From Bacteroidota bacterium (GTDB taxonomy: Bacteria; Bacteroidota; Bacteroidia; Cytophagales; Spirosomataceae), in the NCBI GenBank assembly GCA_020161355.1, contig JAIUOF010000006.1, positions 1-64,000 of the forward strand: a DNA stretch of 64,000 nt, read 5' to 3'. Below, piece after piece: positions 58,000 through 64,000 of this stretch. The notes beneath the pieces are model-generated. The model was given only the letters and a program-made list of their open reading frames with translations, made no database searches and was not told where the DNA came from. Position 1 is the first letter of the stretch. The number at the start of each line of letters is the position of its first letter. Position numbers and translations under genes: made by a program.

Positions 58000-58290
58000 T
58001 TAATTTCCTGCGATTGGCGAGCCGAAAATCCCGACGGCCATTTCTACCCAAACTAAAACCAATACCAACAAAAGCAACACGATTGCAATAATCTTAAAAT
58101 TGGAATTCTTTACCTTTCTTATAGCTGTTTCTACCAGGAATCCAAAGAACATCAGTAAAATCCCAGCCACCAAAAAATCAGATCCGGTCCAATTTACTTC
58201 TGAGGTAAACTGCATGGCCACCAAAGGCAAAGCAAGAATAAAGGCAATCACAGCAATAATAACTTTCAGGCTTTTCGTAATAGAAATCAT
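58000..58290 (-). CDS. Small three-helix membrane protein
   Basis: 96 residues with three membrane helices (about 8-28, 36-56, 66-88). The pattern FTSEVNWTGSDFLVAGILL and the end LVWVEMAVGIFGSP recur in a widespread unnamed bacterial family as I recall it. No catalytic motif. Ends exactly at the tRNA-Leu terminator. Confidence 0.75.
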   Translation of the reverse strand: MISITKSLKVIIAVIAFILALPLVAMQFTSEVNWTGSDFLVAGILLMFFGFLVETAIRKVKNSNFKIIAIVLLLLVLVLVWVEMAVGIFGSPIAGN

Positions 58291-58438
58291 AATTTTGTTA
58301 TTTAAAAGTACTTTTTATTACAAAGTAAAATTATAACTATTGATTAGTCAAATTTTTTTCACAAAATTTTCTTAAAAATCAGAAAAAACGATACTGTTAA
58401 TATGAATGAAGGATGAATAATTCTGAATAATAATTGTT

Positions 58439-59692
58439 TCAGAATCTCATTTGAGAGCTCAATTTTAATGAATAAATCCAAAAATATATACCCGGGTTAA
58501 AAACACTTTCCTGATGAACAACTGAGAAACCTGCTCCAATAAAATTACGATTATTGAACAATTTGAAATTATTACTGATATCAAATTTTTGAGATTTGAG
58601 ATTAATAACCGGCTGATAGGCACTGTCAAATCCAAAACGGTTGATTTCGGGAGAAAATCCAAAACCACCGGAAACTGCAAAAAACTGGTCGGCGTTGGCT
58701 CTGTATTTTCGGTAGGTTATCGTCGAGGATTTACTCCAGCCTTCATCACTTTTGATAAGATATGGCACGGCAAAAATGTATGAGCTCCCAAAATACTTTC
58801 CGATTGAACCGGTGTAAATATTTGTAAATTGGTCTCCAAACTTCAATGCTCTCATCCCTAAGGAAACTTCAAAAGCTCGCGGGAGTGATTTGTAAAGCTG
58901 AGCTCCAAATCTCCATGAAGGAAAAATAGAAGAAGCCGAATAGCCCAAATTTAAATAGCCATACAATCCTTCTCTGATTGAAGGATAGGCATCCATTTCA
59001 AACTGCGAACCATATTCACCAAATTTTCGGTTGAGATTATACCTTGCAATGATGCTCCCTTTGGTGGTTTCTTTGCCATACTGCACTGAATAATAATACA
59101 TTGGCTCATAGATTTCACTATAAGAATCTATCGAAACGATTACCCCAACTGAATTGGTCGCAAGATCAGTTTTAATTTTTTCGGCGAAATCCAAAACCTC
59201 TTTATTTCCGGGATATTTATGCAAAAAAGTTTGCAGCGTTTGATTGGCTTTCTGGATTTCCCCATTGTTTTTTTGGGCTGTTGCTTTCAAAATTATGATT
59301 TCCGGGGCATCAGGGAATACCTTTTCCATGGCATCATTGGCCAAATTAATTGCCGCAGAAGGTTGGTCGGCATATATCTCATTTTTAATGTATGAAATCC
59401 AAAATTCTTTATTTTGGGGTTCTCTTCCAATCAGGAATTCGAGCTCGGTTTTTGCGAGTTTATATTTACCTTCCCAACTATAAACAGACGACAAAAAATG
59501 CCTGACATCCAGATAATTGGGATATTTTTCAATTACTTTTTTTAACATAACGATTGCCTCCTCTCTTTTGCCATCAAAAGCCAACTTACGGGAACTAGCA
59601 AAAACAGAATCAGGATCAAAGCTCTCTTCCTGAGCGAAAACCCCAGAAAAAGCAAAGATAAAAAGTGTCAATATTTTTAAAAACGCTTTCAT
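58439..59692 (-). CDS. YaiO-family outer membrane beta-barrel with TPR domain
   Basis: 417 residues. Signal peptide (ends FSGVFAQ), TPR repeats (about 25-165: KREEAIVMLKKVIEKYPNYLD, KANQTLQTFLHKYPGNKE), then a C-terminal beta-barrel of about 240 residues (SVQYGKETTKGSIIARYN, GYLNLGYSASSIFPSWRFGAQLY) ending LKLSSQMRF with the terminal Phe. The YaiO domain is known from outer membrane proteins linked to exopolysaccharide or glycan loci. Starts 1 bp after the LtaS-type gene, so the two are one transcript. Confidence 0.85.
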   Translation of the reverse strand: MKAFLKILTLFIFAFSGVFAQEESFDPDSVFASSRKLAFDGKREEAIVMLKKVIEKYPNYLDVRHFLSSVYSWEGKYKLAKTELEFLIGREPQNKEFWISYIKNEIYADQPSAAINLANDAMEKVFPDAPEIIILKATAQKNNGEIQKANQTLQTFLHKYPGNKEVLDFAEKIKTDLATNSVGVIVSIDSYSEIYEPMYYYSVQYGKETTKGSIIARYNLNRKFGEYGSQFEMDAYPSIREGLYGYLNLGYSASSIFPSWRFGAQLYKSLPRAFEVSLGMRALKFGDQFTNIYTGSIGKYFGSSYIFAVPYLIKSDEGWSKSSTITYRKYRANADQFFAVSGGFGFSPEINRFGFDSAYQPVINLKSQKFDISNNFKLFNNRNFIGAGFSVVHQESVFNPGIYFWIYSLKLSSQMRF

Positions 59693-59693
59693 G

Positions 59694-62009
59694 TTAACTA
59701 TTAAATCTGTTTAACGCTATCCTCAGCTCTTCCAAAAACTGAGCATCACCTACTTTTCCATTTTGAGCTTTTTGGAACAATGCTCTGGCTTTGGCCGGCT
59801 GTGATGACCACCAATATACATCCATCAGGGCACGGTATGAATCTGTGTAGCCCGGGCTCCTTTCTATGATGGTTTTCAATTCTTCTTCTGCTTTATCATA
59901 TTTACCCATCCATCCAAGGACTCGGCCCCTTAAAGTATGACAATCAAAATTGTTAGGACTATCTTTAATTACATAATCACAGATGGCGATTGCTTCATTG
60001 TACTGCTTTTTAAATGCTAGATCGCGGGCTACAAGATATGGATCAGCGGCTTTACTTCCGACTAAATATTTTTTAACTATTTCCAAATCAGCCTTTGACA
60101 AACCGGTCAGAGCTGTTTTGTTTTGCACGATTCCGGGTGGTATGATTTTATTGTTTTTGGTTACATAATCATTAACCTGCTGAAAATAGGAAAACTTCGA
60201 AATCGCAACCCGCGTAGCCTCAGTTTCGCCGGTTTCCTCAATACTTAAATTATCACCTAACTTATAAACTGCATTTTCTGACACAAAATAATCTCCTGTA
60301 ATATAATCTTTTATGGTTCCTTTAAACCTTGTAAACGGGATGTCTTTATTGTTACTAAAAGTGATTGAACTACTCAGTCCATTGCCCAGCCAATGCACTT
60401 TTTCCGGCATTTTAAAATCGTATTTTTTAGATATCATAGCCAATATTGAAGGCATAATATCAAAATGTGAACTAATACCCTTGAAAGTCTGTGGTCTGGA
60501 AATGAGCGGACTATATACTATCAGCGGAACATGAAACCGGCAAATCTCATTCTTTTGTTTCACAGGAATAAGGCGGTGATCACCCGTAATAAGGAAAATT
60601 GTGTTTTGGAAATCAGGGTTAGATTTGTATTGGTTGATAAAATTCCGGATACAATTATCGGTATATAAAAGTGCCGCAAAAACGTCTTTACTATTTTGCA
60701 TTTCTTTCAATTTTTCATCAGAAAAATTGCCCTGCTTCAATACCTGTTCTGCTTTTCTTAAATAAACATCCTTGTTGTCAAAAACGAAAGGCTCATGGTT
60801 GCTTATTGTTAAAATCATATCGAAACGAGGCTTTGAGACGGGTTTTATCTCGGTCAAAGCTTTTCTGAAAATCTCCGAATCGGGGTATCCCCATGAAAAT
60901 CCACTCTCAGCAGCTACTTTACTATACCCAGGGCCATAGTTATTCTCATCCGTAATTTTTTCCATACCCTCATGGTTCAGATATTTGAGTTTACGGTCAA
61001 AATCAGCATTTCCTCCTTCAAAATAAGAAGTTTGATAACCGGCTTTTTTAAGTTCGGATATTAAGGATATGTGGTCAGGTAAGGTCTCTAAATCCAGAAA
61101 TCCCATTTTCCCAAATGGAAGAGAACCCAAAATCGAAGGCAAAGCCCCGAACGAACGCCCGGCGTTACTCATGAAATTTGTCCAGGTAAGACTTTTCTGT
61201 GACAAGGAATCGAGAAAAGGCGTAAATCCGGGATATTCGGCTTCAGGCCCCGAAAAATCCCTGCCAAGTCCTTCCACCAAAATCAAAACTATATTGGGTT
61301 TTTGAGTTCCCAGATTCATATTGTTTCCTAAAACATCATCTGAGACCTTATTGATTTTATACAATGGGTAAGGATTTTCGACTTCCCATTTCTTTGAATC
61401 TGCTTTTTTCCCGGTAAAAAAATAGCCTATAGATTCCTTAATAAAAAAAGTGAGATCAGTATGGTAGGTTTTTGAATAAAAGGCATTAAAAACTGAAAAT
61501 AAAGCAGAAAATATCAATAACATTAAAGCCAGAGTGGCTGTTCTATTTTTGATTGTTATTACAAAAAATGAAAAAACATAAGCAAATATGAGCACGAATG
61601 GCGGCACAATTACCATGAGATTCAAATGTGTTGAATTCTGCACGATCATCACAATTTCCTCGTAGGAATACCCAAAAAAATCGCTGCCCAATCTCACTTT
61701 CGATACCAAATGATAAGCGTTGAGCATCATCTCCACCAATATCAAAATCAAGCCGAAAACTACCATAAATATTTTGGTAGCATTCCGTGAAGCTAAAACA
61801 ATCAAAAAATAAAAGGGTGTCCCCAAAACTGCCCATCCTGAGGCAATTGCGAAGTTTAGTGGTATAGTCTTAATAACTTCAGAAATACTTATTCCTCCAA
61901 TGTAAAATAATTGAGAAAAAATACCGGAGACAGATAAAAATATGCCTGTTAGGATGCAAAATTTTATCAAATATCTGAAATGATAGCTTTTATGTATATC
62001 GAAAAACAT
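59694..62009 (-). CDS. LtaS-type sulfatase-fold membrane enzyme with C-terminal TPRs
   Basis: 771 residues. Five membrane helices in the first 170 residues, then an alkaline-phosphatase-superfamily domain (about 235-560): NIVLILVEGLGRDFSG (metal Glu), SNAGRSFGALPSILGSLPFG (nucleophile region), YFEGGNADFDRK, LITGDHRLIP (metal Asp/His). C-terminal TPRs (about 660-771: YNEAIAICDYVIKDSPNNFD, KAEEELKTIIERSPGYTDSY). Family members transfer phosphoglycerol, phosphoethanolamine or related groups to glycans or lipids. First gene of a pair with the YaiO-type barrel, which also has TPRs. Confidence 0.88.
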   Translation of the reverse strand: MFFDIHKSYHFRYLIKFCILTGIFLSVSGIFSQLFYIGGISISEVIKTIPLNFAIASGWAVLGTPFYFLIVLASRNATKIFMVVFGLILILVEMMLNAYHLVSKVRLGSDFFGYSYEEIVMIVQNSTHLNLMVIVPPFVLIFAYVFSFFVITIKNRTATLALMLLIFSALFSVFNAFYSKTYHTDLTFFIKESIGYFFTGKKADSKKWEVENPYPLYKINKVSDDVLGNNMNLGTQKPNIVLILVEGLGRDFSGPEAEYPGFTPFLDSLSQKSLTWTNFMSNAGRSFGALPSILGSLPFGKMGFLDLETLPDHISLISELKKAGYQTSYFEGGNADFDRKLKYLNHEGMEKITDENNYGPGYSKVAAESGFSWGYPDSEIFRKALTEIKPVSKPRFDMILTISNHEPFVFDNKDVYLRKAEQVLKQGNFSDEKLKEMQNSKDVFAALLYTDNCIRNFINQYKSNPDFQNTIFLITGDHRLIPVKQKNEICRFHVPLIVYSPLISRPQTFKGISSHFDIMPSILAMISKKYDFKMPEKVHWLGNGLSSSITFSNNKDIPFTRFKGTIKDYITGDYFVSENAVYKLGDNLSIEETGETEATRVAISKFSYFQQVNDYVTKNNKIIPPGIVQNKTALTGLSKADLEIVKKYLVGSKAADPYLVARDLAFKKQYNEAIAICDYVIKDSPNNFDCHTLRGRVLGWMGKYDKAEEELKTIIERSPGYTDSYRALMDVYWWSSQPAKARALFQKAQNGKVGDAQFLEELRIALNRFNS

Positions 62010-62323
62010 GGCCTGGCTTTTAGTAATGCTACTATCTACATGGCAATTGTCTCAATATTTATACCAAGAAAATATTTGATAGATTTGAGATAAAATTAAA
62101 CCAGATTTTCGGATAAACTTTAAAAAAAATGTTACTTTCAGAAAATTACACTCTATCAATAAATAACTAAAAATCAATCACTTAACTCCCAAAAAATGTT
62201 ACGCAACCCTTTAAAGCATATTTTGTAGCCTTTGGATAAGTTTTTTGTAAAATTTTATATTTCATTCCATTAACCCCAAAAAAACGTTAAAAAAGACTCA
62301 AAATAATCAGAAATTTAACAGCT
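62010..62323. other. AT-rich intergenic region
   Basis: 314 bp with no credible gene and no exact TAnnTTTG box on the minus strand. I see nothing further in it. Confidence 0.5.
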
Positions 62324-64000
62324 TCAGCCTTTTTTTGACTCCTCAATCAAATGATTTACCGCTCTGGCTGTCAATGCCATATAGGTAAGTGATGGGTTTT
62401 GGCAAGGCGAAGAAGGCAGACAAGCTCCGTCAGTCACAATTACATTTTTACAATCGTGAATCTGATTCCATTTATTCAAAATAGATTCTTTGGGGTCATT
62501 TCCCATACGGGCTGAGCCATATTCATGAATGGTTTTTCCGGGGATAGGGTCTTCATTGTAAGTGCCAACATGTTTCATTCCGGCTGACTCCAGCAATTCT
62601 TTGGCTTTCTCGGCGGCGTCAATCCGCATTTTACGGGTATTCTCATCAAATTTTACGTCTATTTCAATCTTTGGAATACCTAACGGATCTTTTTCGGTCT
62701 TGCTTAATGTCATTTTGTTATCCTTGTTGGGCAGAGATTCACAAATAGCCCAGAATCCAACTTCCCATGGACCGGCCTCAGACAAGCTTTTTTTGAAGTC
62801 AAGACCTATTCCATCCTGACCAAATCCTTTTTTCCAGGTTTTCCTTTCTGAAAAACATTCATAGGCGTAACCTCTCAAAAAATCTTGTTTATCCTCTCCC
62901 ACATTTCTGAATCTGGGAATATACATGGGATTGGGTTTTTGCCCAAAAGAATAATGGTCAGCCGCAAACTCTGCAATTCCAAAAGCTCCTGTACTATCAG
63001 AATGGTCATTGAGATAATGACCCAAAACACCATTGGTATTTCCTAACCCATCGGGAAAATCACTACTGGTTGAATTGAGCAAAATGGCGGTAGAAGCAAC
63101 GGCAGAAGCATTTATAGAAATCAATTTACCATAAAACTCTGTTGATTCTTTGGTTTGAGTATCCACAATTCTTACGCCCTTTGCGGTTCTGCTAGAAGAA
63201 TCAAAAATGACACTTTCTACCGCTGAATGTGGCCTGATCGTAAGGTTACCTGTAGCCAAAGCAGCAGGAATAGCCCCTGAATTGGAACTATAATATCCGC
63301 CATAAGGGCAACCTCTACGGCATTGGTTTCTCGCCTGACAAGGCCCTCGCCCGTTATGTGCCTGCGTGAGTACCGCTGCACGGGCTTGTATGTATTTTAT
63401 ATTTTTATATTGAGACTCGATTCTTTTTTTCACCTCTTTCTCCACAAAATTCATCTCAAATGGAGGCATCAATATCTGATCAGGCAAACTCGGCAGCTCG
63501 CAGTTTTCGCCACTTAGGCCCACAAATCTTTCTACATAATCATACCAGGGTTTAATATCGGCATATCTGATGGGCCAGTCGTTGCCATGTCCGTCTTTGA
63601 GGTTGGCTTCAAAGTCTAATTCACTGTATCTGTAGCAATTACGGTTCCAGAGCAGGGACTTCCCTCCTACCTGGTTGCCCCTGAACCAGTAAAATGGATT
63701 TTTCTGAATATAAGGCCAATTCGTATCTTTTACATAAAGCTTGTGGTTGTCCCGTCCAAACTCCCATGCCTTTTGTTGTATGGGGTAATCTTCCAACTCT
63801 TTGACAGTAAGCTCGTTGTTATAATCCAATTCCCATGGAGCTGAAAGAGCGTTGGGGTAATTGGGATGTATCATTTCATTGCCTCTTTCGAGAAGTAAAG
63901 TTTTCAAGCCTTTTTCACAAAATTCTTTGGCTGCCCATCCACCTGAAATACCCGAACCCACCACTATGGCATCGTAGGTATGTTGTTCTGTTCCTTTGCT
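62324..64000 (-). CDS. GMC-family oxidoreductase, N-terminus off window
   Basis: At least 559 residues; the frame is open through the right edge (SKGTEQHTYDAIVVGSGISGG), so the beginning is missing. FAD motif GSGISGGWAA, TLLLERGNEM, GNQVGGKSLLWNRNCYRYS, a cysteine-rich GPCQARNQCRRGCPYGGYYS loop and the GMC C-terminal VTDGACLPSSPCQNPSLTYMALTARA with the active-site Asn. Resembles the flavoprotein of gluconate 2-dehydrogenase-type sugar oxidases; in Bacteroidota a small subunit-3 gene usually precedes it, which would be outside the window. Confidence 0.93.
   Translation of the reverse strand, partial: SKGTEQHTYDAIVVGSGISGGWAAKEFCEKGLKTLLLERGNEMIHPNYPNALSAPWELDYNNELTVKELEDYPIQQKAWEFGRDNHKLYVKDTNWPYIQKNPFYWFRGNQVGGKSLLWNRNCYRYSELDFEANLKDGHGNDWPIRYADIKPWYDYVERFVGLSGENCELPSLPDQILMPPFEMNFVEKEVKKRIESQYKNIKYIQARAAVLTQAHNGRGPCQARNQCRRGCPYGGYYSSNSGAIPAALATGNLTIRPHSAVESVIFDSSSRTAKGVRIVDTQTKESTEFYGKLISINASAVASTAILLNSTSSDFPDGLGNTNGVLGHYLNDHSDSTGAFGIAEFAADHYSFGQKPNPMYIPRFRNVGEDKQDFLRGYAYECFSERKTWKKGFGQDGIGLDFKKSLSEAGPWEVGFWAICESLPNKDNKMTLSKTEKDPLGIPKIEIDVKFDENTRKMRIDAAEKAKELLESAGMKHVGTYNEDPIPGKTIHEYGSARMGNDPKESILNKWNQIHDCKNVIVTDGACLPSSPCQNPSLTYMALTARAVNHLIEESKKG

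Overview
The window comes from the chromosome of a Bacteroidota bacterium, most likely a Cytophagales-type member. Evidence for this is the SusC/SusD pair, a protein with SprB-type repeats, a C-terminal type IX secretion (T9SS) sorting domain, a PorE-like OmpA protein, TAnnTTTG-type -7 promoter boxes, few Shine-Dalgarno sequences and low-to-moderate GC. No rRNA genes are present; there are two tRNAs, Thr(TGT) and Leu(CAG).

Layout. (1) 1-3010, minus: N-terminal ~1000 residues of a giant SprB-repeat surface protein whose end lies off the left edge; eight near-identical 243-bp tandem units. (2) 3451-11088: a very long CRISPR array, 117 repeats and 116 spacers by hand count, transcribed on the minus strand, with its leader at 11089-11334 and its old, variant-repeat end at 3451. 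(3) 11335-22297, minus: a complete type I-B (Cas8b1/Cst1, Cst2-type Cas7, Cas5t) interference and adaptation set in transcription order WYL regulator, cas6, cas8, cas7, cas5, cas3, cas4, cas1, cas2. Two non-cas genes interrupt it: a DUF4143 ATPase coupled to cas4, and a four-helix-bundle protein between cas4 and cas1 that is flanked by two complementary low-complexity tracts. (4) 22298-23906: a repeat-rich non-coding stretch, then a two-gene operon (membrane-anchored ribbon-helix-helix protein and excisionase-type HTH protein) next to the 3' side of tRNA-Thr, which resembles the edge of an integrated element. (5) 24009-37554: DUF349 protein, pdxH, tcdA, a TatD-type hydrolase, an ElaA-type acetyltransferase, a T9SS-sorted CotH protein, hemJ, a PorE-like protein, trxB, and the overlapping trio endonuclease-like gene, miaA, ThuA-like gene. 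(6) 38322-45901, minus: a SusC-SusD-lipoprotein-PLP aminotransferase-AEC permease operon with a divergent membrane AraC regulator. (7) 47974-58290: methyltransferase, M1 peptidase, pta-ackA, SASA esterase, PQQ-type sugar dehydrogenase, tRNA-Leu, small membrane protein. (8) 58439-64000, minus: YaiO-type barrel, LtaS-type sulfatase-fold membrane enzyme with TPRs, and a GMC oxidoreductase cut by the right edge.

Functional picture: array, leader and cas operon are all minus-strand and ordered so that effector genes are made first and adaptation genes last, ending next to the leader. Most genes right of tRNA-Thr are ordinary core functions with cell-surface loci between them. The most unusual parts are the single-base repeat switch along the array, the four-helix-bundle cassette and the ATPase inside the cas operon, and the iteron-like and palindromic DNA at 22529-22703.
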